Shown here: in pieces, positions 26,661 through 35,939 of the stretch
How the letters are laid out: each line of letters starts with the position of its first letter
How positions within the stretch are numbered: the stretch's first letter is position 1
Assembly (NCBI RefSeq): GCF_900142915.1
Contig: NZ_FRCM01000003.1
Coordinates: forward strand, 248,504-312,503
DNA: 64,000 nucleotides
Direction: 5' to 3'
Origin: Mucilaginibacter sp. OK098
Lineage (GTDB): Bacteria > Bacteroidota > Bacteroidia > Sphingobacteriales > Sphingobacteriaceae
Program-made: the position numbers and the translations under genes
The notes under the pieces: generated by a model
Database searches by the model: none
What the model was told of the DNA's origin: nothing
Seen by the model: the letters and a program-made list of their open reading frames with translations, nothing else

Positions 26661-28706
26661 ATGATAAAAATAACTAATAAGTTTTTCCTGACGTTTTGTA
26701 TGCTATTGCTAGCCGGCTTGTCAGTTAACGCTCAAACATTATACGTTGGCACCAATTATCATCCGCATGACGATAAGGATCAGGAAAAAATAAAAAAGGA
26801 TATCATGTTGATGAAGGCTGCCGGATTCAAGTTGGTTCGGATGGGCCATTTAGCCTGGGACAGTTATGAACCCTCGGAAGGTAAGTTTGATTTTGAATGG
26901 TTTGATTTTGTGATGGATATGATGAATAAGGCAGGGATTAAGGTGATTCTTGATATCGCTATTCGCCCGGCTCCTATTTGGTTGCATCATAAGTACCCCT
27001 CAATTGATGTTACAAGTCCGGCTGGCGTGGCACAATATCCCAACCATCGCTACATGGATGATGTAGGTAACCCGATGTATCAAAAATATGCTGTACGCTA
27101 TGCGGATTCACTTACAAAGCATTATGCCAAACACCCGGCCCTCTTAGCTTTTGGCATTGATAATGAATCTGGTGACGGCCCTATTTCCTATTCAGAAACG
27201 GTGAGAAAAAGATTCGTTGTTTGGTTGACGAATAAATATTCGAACCTTGATAATTTAAACAAAGCATGGGCTACACAACGTTGGTCAAGGCGGATTAATG
27301 AAGTTGATGAAGTTGGGCTACCCGCAAGCGGCGAAAAAAATGGCGCCCCTGAGAAAATATTAGATTTCAGACGTTTTATTTCAGATGAAGTCAACCAGAT
27401 ATTATTCAAAGTGCTCGACAAGGTTAATACCAATGCCCCCGGTGTACTTACCAATACCAATGCCTGGTTTTACAGTGCTTTGAAATATTTTGATTATTCA
27501 CAGATTGCCTATTCCGGCAAAATGGCACGTGAAGGGGCAGGCTTTTATCCCGGAAATTCGTTGATAACAAACTGGGGGATCATGAATGCCCTGTTTGGGA
27601 TTTCCCGTATTCAGTTTGAAAGTACAACCCCTTTTTGGTGCAGCGAGTTTACTACAATGACGGCGGTGCCCAATTCCATCAGAAAATCGGCCTATGCCAC
27701 ACTGATGTATGGCAATCAAGCGGTTTGCGGATGGACCTGGCAAAGTATGTGGTCGGGCGAAGAGCAATACCTGGAAGGGATGCTTGATTGGGACGGAACC
27801 CCCAACCGTAAGTATGACGAATACAAAAAGATAGCCACCGAGTTTAAAAAGATTGAAAAATTCTTTCCCTACAAGTCCAGCCCCGAAGTTGGCTTGGCAT
27901 TCTCTTTCCCCAGCCAGATAGCCAGCAGTTCTTTCCCCGAGGCGCTGGACCAACAATTACAGGCCTGCTGGAATTTGTTTTATTTCCGCAATATGGATTC
28001 CCGTGTTGTTGAAATCAGCAAAAGTTCATTAAACTACAAATTACTTTTTGTGCCTGGTGTAACGGTAATGGATGAAACAACTGCCAATAAAATCCGGGAT
28101 TTTGTAAAAAATGGCGGGACTGTTATTATGACAAGTAATTCCGCCGTGGTTGACGAAACCGGGAAAGTATTTGCATCCACCCATCCGGGGCGTTTAAGCG
28201 ATGTATTTGGGATACGGGTAGCAGGTTATGAAGAAACAGAAACGATGAACGAATTATCCCGTGCATCACTGAAAGGCAAAAAAATCGAATTAAATTATAA
28301 AGGGAAAAATATTGAAACTGAATCAACGCGGTTTGATGTTATCGAATCTAAAGGCGCTGAAATTCTTGGTAATATAACCAGCTTAGATAAAGATTATCCG
28401 GTTATTACCGCTAACCAATACGGCAAAGGCAGGGCAATTTATGTCGGCTTGCCTGCCAGTGGCGAGGTACTGGGTCCATTGCTTGACGAACTGATAGATA
28501 AACTGGGTATTAAAAAAGGCCCCCAAGTACCAGACGGTGTTATGGCACGTCAAATCGATGCGAAACATGTTTTGTATCTAAATACTGGCAGGAATGCGGT
28601 TGAAATCAAGTTAAAAGGCGCCTTTAAAGGCATACTTACCGGCAAAAAATTTGTCGATAGCTTTAGTTTGCCGTCAGAAGAGCCGGAACTTATCGAAATT
28701 GACTGA
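26661..28706 (+). CDS. Second GH42 family beta-galactosidase
   Basis: The ATG at 26661 (MIKITNKFFLTFCMLLLAG) starts a clean signal peptide and 681 residues; a TTG at 26646 is less likely. Glu169 in AFGIDNESGDG is the acid/base and Glu329 in FWCSEFTTM the candidate nucleophile. The alpha/beta domain after about 400 contains VGLAFSFPSQ and a repeated NGGTVIM. It differs clearly from the first GH42, whose nucleophile context is MEIQPGPVNW, so the two probably cut different galactosides. Confidence 0.85.
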   Translation: MIKITNKFFLTFCMLLLAGLSVNAQTLYVGTNYHPHDDKDQEKIKKDIMLMKAAGFKLVRMGHLAWDSYEPSEGKFDFEWFDFVMDMMNKAGIKVILDIAIRPAPIWLHHKYPSIDVTSPAGVAQYPNHRYMDDVGNPMYQKYAVRYADSLTKHYAKHPALLAFGIDNESGDGPISYSETVRKRFVVWLTNKYSNLDNLNKAWATQRWSRRINEVDEVGLPASGEKNGAPEKILDFRRFISDEVNQILFKVLDKVNTNAPGVLTNTNAWFYSALKYFDYSQIAYSGKMAREGAGFYPGNSLITNWGIMNALFGISRIQFESTTPFWCSEFTTMTAVPNSIRKSAYATLMYGNQAVCGWTWQSMWSGEEQYLEGMLDWDGTPNRKYDEYKKIATEFKKIEKFFPYKSSPEVGLAFSFPSQIASSSFPEALDQQLQACWNLFYFRNMDSRVVEISKSSLNYKLLFVPGVTVMDETTANKIRDFVKNGGTVIMTSNSAVVDETGKVFASTHPGRLSDVFGIRVAGYEETETMNELSRASLKGKKIELNYKGKNIETESTRFDVIESKGAEILGNITSLDKDYPVITANQYGKGRAIYVGLPASGEVLGPLLDELIDKLGIKKGPQVPDGVMARQIDAKHVLYLNTGRNAVEIKLKGAFKGILTGKKFVDSFSLPSEEPELIEID

Positions 28707-28774
28707 TCTTTTAGAATATGTTACAATAATATCTAAGGGCACTGAATTGGTAATAAGAATTTATATAGGTTAAA

Positions 28775-31231
28775 ATGTTTAAAAGATTAATAAGGTATTG
28801 CGGCATCTGCTTTTTTTTATTGTTGTGCGCGATAAAGGGAATAGCGCAGAACGCGCAGCAAACAAGTCTTTCAAAAAGATCGAAGGAGTGCTTTGATTTT
28901 AACTGGCAGTTTCATAAGGGCGACATAGCGATCAAACGGGCAGTGAAAGCTGCTGGTTATGGAGGTTTAACTGATATCAACGTAAAAGTTGAAACAAACA
29001 AAGAAGCAGTTATTGCTTATACCGATGTTGATAAGGCAGCTATATTCAAACCCGAAGACTGGAAGGAAGTAAACCTTCCGCACGACTGGTGCGTGGAGGG
29101 GACTTTTGTTAATGATAAATCAATCGGGAGTTCGCCTGCCGTAAGCGGATATTTGCCTGGTGGGATAGGTTTTTATAGAAAAGAATTTGAAATACCTGAA
29201 ACGGATAAAGGAAAAAAGATCTCTGTAGAATTTGACGGGATTTTTAGAAACAGTACCGTTTGGGTTAATGGTCAGCTTATAGGCAACCACCAAAGCGGCT
29301 ACACTCCTTCAAACTACGATTTGACAGATGTTTTGCGTTACGGTAACGAAGGCAAAAATGTTATTCTGGTAAAAGTTGACGCTACCGAATACGAGGGTTG
29401 GTGGTATGAAGGGTGTGGGATTTACCGTCATGTTTGGCTCGATAAAACCAACCCTGTGCACGTTGATCGGTTTGGTACCTATGTTACTACATCCCCAGTT
29501 TCGCCGGATGAAGCAGCTGTCAACATAAAAACCAATATAAAAAACGAATACGGGGTAGTTAAAAATGTTACGCTAACCTCTAAGATCGTCGATAATAAAG
29601 GCGTTGTGCTCAATATAAAGACTTCCTCGCAAGCAATTGAGCCGTTTAGCACTACTGAATTTTCACAAAAAGGAGATATACAAAAGCCATTGCTTTGGTC
29701 GCCCGAAACGCCGAATCTTTATAAGGTACTAACAGAAGTTTCTGAAAACGGGATTGTCATCGACAACTATGAAACCATTTTTGGGGTAAGAATAATCGAA
29801 ATTAACCGAAATGGGGTCTTTCTGAACGGAAAGCTTTATCCTGTGAAGGGTACCTGCAACCACCAGGATTTTGCCGGGATAGGTGTAGCCTTGCCTGATA
29901 AAATAAATGAATATAAATTAAAGTTGCTCAAAGAAATGGGAAGCAACGCTTATCGTTGTTCCCATAATCCACCAACTCCGGAACTGCTTGATATGTGCGA
30001 CAGGATGGGTTTGCTTGTACTTGATGAAAATCGCATGTTATCAAGTTCTGAAGAAGGTAAAAAGGATTTGACAACCATGTTATACAGGGACCGCAATCAT
30101 CCATCCATTTTTATGTGGAGTATGGAAAATGAAGAAGGGATCCAGGGTACCGTAACCGGGGCAAGGATACTTAAAACACTGGTTGACATCACACATAAAA
30201 TTGACCCTACGCGCCCCGTGACTGCTGCCATGAATCATGGACGGAACGAAGGCGGGTATAGTGATGTGCTGGATGTTGTGGGGTATAACTATGGCGACAA
30301 GGGATTGGCCTATGTGAGAGACCATGAAAAATATCCCCGGCGAATAGAGTTTTGTACAGAAGCCACAAGTTTTATTTCAACTCGTGGGGAATATCAGAAC
30401 GATTGGGGAAAAGGTTATGTTTCAAACCTTGGGCTATGGCAACCCAACTGGGGACCGCTGCCCGGCGAAGACTGGGCTGACATTGTTAAATATCCCTATC
30501 TCGGAGGGTTGTTTGTATGGACAGGTTTTGACTATCGCGGGGAACCTACACCATACCAATGGCCGTGCTTAACTTCTCATTTCGGATTTATGGATATTTG
30601 CGGCTTTCCCAAAGATGGATATTATGCGTACAAAGCTGCCTGGACAAATAAACCGGTAGTCCATATTTTTCCGCATTGGGACTGGCCCGGCAAAGAAGGA
30701 GACAGTATACAGGTGCATTGTTACACCAATTGTGATGAAGTCGAGTTGCTGCTCAACGGCAAAAAAGTGGGCACGCAAAAAGCAGTTCCGTATACTAAGC
30801 TGATTTGGAAGCTTGTATATAAACCCGGTAAACTGGAAGCAAGGGGTTATAAAGGCGGAAGATTGGTAACCACAGACATTGTTAAAACCACAACTGCGCC
30901 GGCGCAGGTTACCCTCAGCTGCGATACCAGCGTACTTAAGGCAGATGGTTGCGATGTGGCAGTAATACGGGTGGCGATTAAAGACAGCAAAGGAAGGGTT
31001 AATCCAACAGCCGCGAACCTGATAACGTTTTCCATTGAAGGCCCCGGACGAATCATTGGTACAGGCAACGGTAACCCCAGCAGCCACGAACCGGATAAAG
31101 CCAGCCAGCGGATGGCGTTCAACGGCTATTGTTTGGTGCTGGTTCAATCAAATAAACAGGCGGGGGAGATCCGGTTAAAAGCAAGTTCTGAGAAGCTTAA
31201 AGGAGACGAAGTGGTTATAAAAGTTCAATAG
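28775..31231 (+). CDS. GH2 beta-galactosidase-like enzyme (A)
   Basis: This secreted 818-residue protein (signal ending IKGIAQN) has the GH2 order: N-terminal jelly roll (about 70-220), immunoglobulin-like domain, then TIM barrel from about 330. Acid/base Glu453 lies in MWSMENEEG, where most GH2 enzymes have WSIGNE, and nucleophile Glu529 in FCTEATSF. Two C-terminal beta-sandwich domains follow (HCYTNCDEVELLLNGKKVG; an Ig-like segment near 710-815). Beta-galactosidase is likely. Confidence 0.85.
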   Translation: MFKRLIRYCGICFFLLLCAIKGIAQNAQQTSLSKRSKECFDFNWQFHKGDIAIKRAVKAAGYGGLTDINVKVETNKEAVIAYTDVDKAAIFKPEDWKEVNLPHDWCVEGTFVNDKSIGSSPAVSGYLPGGIGFYRKEFEIPETDKGKKISVEFDGIFRNSTVWVNGQLIGNHQSGYTPSNYDLTDVLRYGNEGKNVILVKVDATEYEGWWYEGCGIYRHVWLDKTNPVHVDRFGTYVTTSPVSPDEAAVNIKTNIKNEYGVVKNVTLTSKIVDNKGVVLNIKTSSQAIEPFSTTEFSQKGDIQKPLLWSPETPNLYKVLTEVSENGIVIDNYETIFGVRIIEINRNGVFLNGKLYPVKGTCNHQDFAGIGVALPDKINEYKLKLLKEMGSNAYRCSHNPPTPELLDMCDRMGLLVLDENRMLSSSEEGKKDLTTMLYRDRNHPSIFMWSMENEEGIQGTVTGARILKTLVDITHKIDPTRPVTAAMNHGRNEGGYSDVLDVVGYNYGDKGLAYVRDHEKYPRRIEFCTEATSFISTRGEYQNDWGKGYVSNLGLWQPNWGPLPGEDWADIVKYPYLGGLFVWTGFDYRGEPTPYQWPCLTSHFGFMDICGFPKDGYYAYKAAWTNKPVVHIFPHWDWPGKEGDSIQVHCYTNCDEVELLLNGKKVGTQKAVPYTKLIWKLVYKPGKLEARGYKGGRLVTTDIVKTTTAPAQVTLSCDTSVLKADGCDVAVIRVAIKDSKGRVNPTAANLITFSIEGPGRIIGTGNGNPSSHEPDKASQRMAFNGYCLVLVQSNKQAGEIRLKASSEKLKGDEVVIKVQ

Positions 31232-31311
31232 GATGAACTATTAAACTATCGCTTCGTCAAAAAAAATAAATCGTTATGAGACAGCATAATATTTACAACG
31301 TATTATATCAC

Positions 31312-33723
31312 ATGAAAACAATGCTTATCGCCGGCTTGCTTTTGGCTGGCAGCATGGTATGCCAGGCTCAAAATCCCAATAAAATTGAGCGAAAACAGCT
31401 ATTTGACTATAAATGGAAATTTTATCAGGGAGATACGGCAGCAGCCAAATCACGGGATTTTAACGATCTAAATTGGCGAAGCCTTAATTTACCGCATGAT
31501 TGGAGTATTGAAGGGAACATAGGTCCTAAAAATCCAACAGGCGGCGCAGGTGGATACTTTCCTCCGGGTATTGGCTGGTACCGGAAAACCTTCAAGGCCC
31601 CCGACGGATGGAAGGGCAAAAAAGTTTCTATCTATTTTGAAGGGGTTTATATGAATTCCGAAGTTTTTATTAACGGAAAATCACTTGGGATCTATCCTTA
31701 CGGTTACTCATCGTTTAGTTATGACCTGTCGCCTTATTTGGATTTTAATAATGAGAATGTAATAGCTGTAAGGGTCGACAATTCGCAACAACTAAACAGC
31801 CGTTGGTACAGTGGTTCCGGTATCTATCGCCATGTTTGGATGATGGTTACCGATGCAGTGCATATTGCTAAATGGGGCGTTACAATCACAACCCCTGATG
31901 TTTCTTCGGAAAAAGCAACCGTTCGAATTAAAACATTAATTAAAAACGAAACTGGTTTATCTCAAAGCATTGTACTTAACACCCGGTTGCGGGACGCTAA
32001 TTCTAAAGATGCAGGCTATAATCGAATAAACATTGGAGTGGCCGCCAATAGTGAGAAGGAAGTGACGCAAACAATAATCGTAGCGACTCCTTTGCTATGG
32101 ACACCGGAAACGCCCCGTTTATACAATGCGCAAATACATATCATAAAAATTAATAATATAGCTGACGAGACTGAAGCCAGTTTTGGGATACGTTCCCTCA
32201 AATTTTCTGCTGAAAACGGGTTTCAACTTAATGGAAAAACGGTTAAGCTTAATGGCGGGTGTGCGCATCACGATAACGGCTGCCTGGGTGCTGCTGCATT
32301 TGATCGGGCTGAGGAACGGAAGGTTGAGTTACTAAAAGCTGCTGGCTTCAATGCCGTAAGAACTTCTCATAATCCCCCTTCCGAGGCTTTTTTAAATGCT
32401 TGCGATAGGCTGGGTCTGTTGGTGATAGATGAATCCTTTGATGGGTGGAGAACCGGCAAGAACAAATATGACTATTCCGTTTATTTTGACCTGTGGTGGA
32501 AGAGCGACCTTACTTCGATGGTAAAACGAGACTTGAACCATCCATCTGTTATCATGTGGAGCATAGGCAATGAGATCATAGAACGAAAGGAACCACGAGC
32601 TGTAGCTACTGCTAAAATGCTCGCAGGTTGTATCCATGAGCTTGATCCTACCCGCCCTGTAACATCAGCCATGACAACATGGGACCAGGACTGGAATATA
32701 TTCGATCCGCTGATGGCAGCGCATGATGTATGCGGGTATAATTATCAGCTGTTTCGCGCTGCCACCGATCATATAAGAGTTCCTTCCCGTATCATTGTAC
32801 AAACGGAATCCTATCCGCGCGACGCACTTGCCAACTGGCAACTTGTCCAAAAAAATAAATATATTATTGGCGACTTTGTGTGGACAGCGATAGACTATCT
32901 GGGTGAATCAGGTATTGGTCGGTATTATTATCCCGGCGAGACGGAAGGAGAACATTGGACGCACGATTTTTATCCCTTTCATGGCGCTTATTGCGGAGAT
33001 GTTGATCTGACGGGATGGAGAAAACCAATTTCACATTACCGCAGTTTGCTTTACAACGGAAACGAAAAGATCTATATGGCGGTTAAAGAGCCGAACCCGC
33101 CTTCAGGTGAAATTAAAGAAACATTGTGGTCTGTGTGGCCAACCTGGGAAAGCTGGACCTGGCCGGAAAATGTAGGAAAGAACATCCAGGTAGAAATTTA
33201 TTCGAAGTATCCTAAGGTGAGACTCTACCTCAATAATAAACTGATTGGCGAAAAATCAACTACTGAAGAACAGGGATATAAAGCTGAATTTGCAGTGGCT
33301 TATGCCCCGGGTGTAATTAAAGCCGTAGGCGTGGATAATGGTAAGGAAGTTGAATCAACCAATTTGCAAACGGCCGGCGATGCAACAAAAATTCAGTTAA
33401 CTGCTGATCGAAAAGAAATAGCAGCAAACGGACAGGACTTATCATATGTTACTATAGAGATAACTGACGGGGATGGGGTATTTCAACCAAATGCCGCAAA
33501 CCGGCTGGACTTCAAGATTGAAGGCTGCGGCACTATTGCAGGAATAGCAAATGCGGACATGAAGGACACAGACCCATATGTTGGAAATACCCGTAAAGCA
33601 TGGCGCGGGCGGGCATTGGTTGTAATCAGGAGCACACACAGCGCCGGTGGTATTAAACTTACCGTTAGTTCCACAGGGCTTTCGGGAGCCGTACTAAATA
33701 TCAAATCATTTCTAAAAAAGTAG
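31312..33723 (+). CDS. GH2 beta-galactosidase-like enzyme (B)
   Basis: Starting at ATG 31312 (MKTMLIAGLLLAGSMVCQAQ) gives 803 residues with an ideal signal peptide; ATG 31276 adds 12 residues. The jelly roll, Ig domain and barrel are standard. The acid/base Glu is in MWSIGNEIIER (residue 421) and the nucleophile in IVQTESYPRD (residue 499). C-terminal DUF4982-like and Ig-like domains are present. It is only distantly similar to GH2 A immediately upstream, so this is an old pair rather than a recent duplication. Confidence 0.87.
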   Translation: MKTMLIAGLLLAGSMVCQAQNPNKIERKQLFDYKWKFYQGDTAAAKSRDFNDLNWRSLNLPHDWSIEGNIGPKNPTGGAGGYFPPGIGWYRKTFKAPDGWKGKKVSIYFEGVYMNSEVFINGKSLGIYPYGYSSFSYDLSPYLDFNNENVIAVRVDNSQQLNSRWYSGSGIYRHVWMMVTDAVHIAKWGVTITTPDVSSEKATVRIKTLIKNETGLSQSIVLNTRLRDANSKDAGYNRINIGVAANSEKEVTQTIIVATPLLWTPETPRLYNAQIHIIKINNIADETEASFGIRSLKFSAENGFQLNGKTVKLNGGCAHHDNGCLGAAAFDRAEERKVELLKAAGFNAVRTSHNPPSEAFLNACDRLGLLVIDESFDGWRTGKNKYDYSVYFDLWWKSDLTSMVKRDLNHPSVIMWSIGNEIIERKEPRAVATAKMLAGCIHELDPTRPVTSAMTTWDQDWNIFDPLMAAHDVCGYNYQLFRAATDHIRVPSRIIVQTESYPRDALANWQLVQKNKYIIGDFVWTAIDYLGESGIGRYYYPGETEGEHWTHDFYPFHGAYCGDVDLTGWRKPISHYRSLLYNGNEKIYMAVKEPNPPSGEIKETLWSVWPTWESWTWPENVGKNIQVEIYSKYPKVRLYLNNKLIGEKSTTEEQGYKAEFAVAYAPGVIKAVGVDNGKEVESTNLQTAGDATKIQLTADRKEIAANGQDLSYVTIEITDGDGVFQPNAANRLDFKIEGCGTIAGIANADMKDTDPYVGNTRKAWRGRALVVIRSTHSAGGIKLTVSSTGLSGAVLNIKSFLKK

Positions 33724-33810
33724 CTTTAGCTGCAAGATAAAAGACGATCTCACATTCAGAGATACGAGAAGTTCAGATAATGCCAATTTCAAAATTTAAA
33801 AAGTAAAAAA

Positions 33811-35904
33811 TTGAAAACTCCTAAAATTGTTAAAGCCTGTTTGTTTACAGCCCTCTTTTTCCTTTGTTGTTTTAGCGGCCATGCACAAAAAAATGCACCT
33901 GCCCCTTGCGGACCTTTGCCTTCGGAAAATCAAATGAAATGGCAGGAACTGCAATACTATGCGTTCGTGCATTTATCGTTGAATACTTATACCGATCAGT
34001 CCTGGGGATTCGGTAATGAAGATGTTAAACTCTTCAACCCAACAGCGCTGGATTGCCGCCAATGGGCCCGCATCTGTAAAAATGCAGGGATGAAAGGAAT
34101 TATTCTTACCGCCAAGCACCATTGCGGTTTCTGTCTTTGGCCTTCCAAATACACCGATTACTCTGTGAAAAATGCCCCCTGGAAAAATGGTAAGGGAGAC
34201 GTGGTCCGTGAGATGGCAGATGCCTGCAAGGAGTATGGTTTAAAGCTCGGCATTTACCTGTCACCCTGGGACAGAAACCGGGCCGACTATGGCAAGCCGG
34301 AATATATTACGTATTTCCGCAACCAGTTGACGGAACTGCTTACCAACTACGGCCCTATTTTCGAGATCTGGTTTGACGGCGCTAACGGTGGCTCGGGATA
34401 TTATGGCGGTGCAAATGAAACCCGTATGATCGACCGTAAAACTTATTACGACTGGGCCAATACCTATAAACTTGTGCGCAAATTGCAGCCCAATATCGTC
34501 ATATGGAATGATGGCGGAGAACGGGCCGACCTGCGATGGGTAGGAACAGAAGGCGGATCTGTCGGTGAGACAAATTGGAGCCTGCTGAATGCCACGGGTG
34601 ATGTACCTTATGATATGTTGCATTACGGAGTGGAGAACGGCGATGCCTGGGTACCCGCAGAAGTTAATACGTCTATCCGGCCTGAATGGTTTTACCATCC
34701 GAGTGAAGATAAAAAGGTGAAGACTGTACCGCAATTAATGGATATCTACTACAATTCAATCGGCCATAACGGTAACCTGCTGCTTAATTTCCCGATTATG
34801 TCGAACGGACTTGTCCATCCAACAGATGAAAAAAATGTACTGGATTTTGGTAAGGCTGTAAAAGCGGCGTTCTCAGTAAATCTGGCTAAAAACAAACCGG
34901 CAACTGCGTCCAATGTACGCGCCAGAAGCAAAGAATTTGGCGCAGGCAACGCGACTGATGATAATAAAAATACTTATTGGGCCACAGATGACAATGTTAA
35001 AGCGGCTTCACTTACGATTGATTTCGGCCGACCAACCAGGTTTAACCGCTTTTTAGCGCAGGAATACATTGGATTAGGGCAGCGGGTAAAAGCGTTTACC
35101 GTTGAAGCACTCATTAATGGCAAGTGGCAGGAACTGGCAAAAGGGACAACTATCGGATATAAACGCATACTAAGCTTCCCGACTGTTAAGGCCACTCAGG
35201 TACGGCTGCATATTATTGATGCTAAAGCCTGCCTGGTTATCTCTAACGTTAGCGTTTATTATGCTTCGCAAATACTTGCCGCTCCCTCCATTGCCAGAAA
35301 CCAGGCCGGTGAAATAACCATAACACCGGCAGATAAGGAATCAGCAATTTATTATACCACAGACGGAAGCATGCCGACCCCCGGAAAGAAAAAATATAGC
35401 CGACCTTTTCTCGCGGACGGTAAACCACAGATACGTGCGATTGTTTACGATCCCTCTAACCATCAAAGCAGCCCCGAAACGCATGAAAAATTTGACATTG
35501 CGAGAAAAGACTGGAAAATTGTTGGCATTGACGATAAAAAGGCTTCTGCTGTTTTAGATGGCGATCCGTCTACAGCATGGCACCAGGATAAAAACAAAAA
35601 AATGCCGGTTGATTTGGTGATTGATTTGGAAAAAGAAGAAAATCTATCCGGTTTCAGATATCTACCGGACCAGGGCCAATGGAATCCGGCTATTATTGCC
35701 GGCTACGAGTTTTATGTTTCGGATAATGGCGCAGACTGGAAACTGGTTAGCCACGGCGAATTTCCTAATATAAAAAATAATCCTTTGTGGCAAACCATAA
35801 AGTTTGCCAGGCAAAAAGCCCGTTATATAAAATTGAGAGCGGTAAAGAATACAGAGAATAGCGATGATGCGGGCTATGCCGAAATAGATATAATTACAGA
35901 ATAG
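33811..35904 (+). CDS. GH29 alpha-L-fucosidase with two F5/8-type C domains
   Basis: The protein has 697 residues. The only start that keeps the signal peptide (KTPKIVKACLFTALFFLCC) is TTG at 33811. The GH29 barrel covers about 30-360 and contains TAKHHCGFCLWPS and the nucleophile Asp189 in FEIWFDGANGG. Next come an F5/8-type C lectin-like domain (about 370-495), a chitobiase-like Ig segment (YYTTDGSMPTPGKKKYSRPF) and a second F5/8-type domain (about 575-697). It would cleave alpha-1,2-fucose from xyloglucan side chains and feed the fucose cassette downstream. Confidence 0.92.
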   Translation: MKTPKIVKACLFTALFFLCCFSGHAQKNAPAPCGPLPSENQMKWQELQYYAFVHLSLNTYTDQSWGFGNEDVKLFNPTALDCRQWARICKNAGMKGIILTAKHHCGFCLWPSKYTDYSVKNAPWKNGKGDVVREMADACKEYGLKLGIYLSPWDRNRADYGKPEYITYFRNQLTELLTNYGPIFEIWFDGANGGSGYYGGANETRMIDRKTYYDWANTYKLVRKLQPNIVIWNDGGERADLRWVGTEGGSVGETNWSLLNATGDVPYDMLHYGVENGDAWVPAEVNTSIRPEWFYHPSEDKKVKTVPQLMDIYYNSIGHNGNLLLNFPIMSNGLVHPTDEKNVLDFGKAVKAAFSVNLAKNKPATASNVRARSKEFGAGNATDDNKNTYWATDDNVKAASLTIDFGRPTRFNRFLAQEYIGLGQRVKAFTVEALINGKWQELAKGTTIGYKRILSFPTVKATQVRLHIIDAKACLVISNVSVYYASQILAAPSIARNQAGEITITPADKESAIYYTTDGSMPTPGKKKYSRPFLADGKPQIRAIVYDPSNHQSSPETHEKFDIARKDWKIVGIDDKKASAVLDGDPSTAWHQDKNKKMPVDLVIDLEKEENLSGFRYLPDQGQWNPAIIAGYEFYVSDNGADWKLVSHGEFPNIKNNPLWQTIKFARQKARYIKLRAVKNTENSDDAGYAEIDIITE

Positions 35905-35939
35905 CAGTATTTTGTTATTAAGCCGCTGAATAAACAATT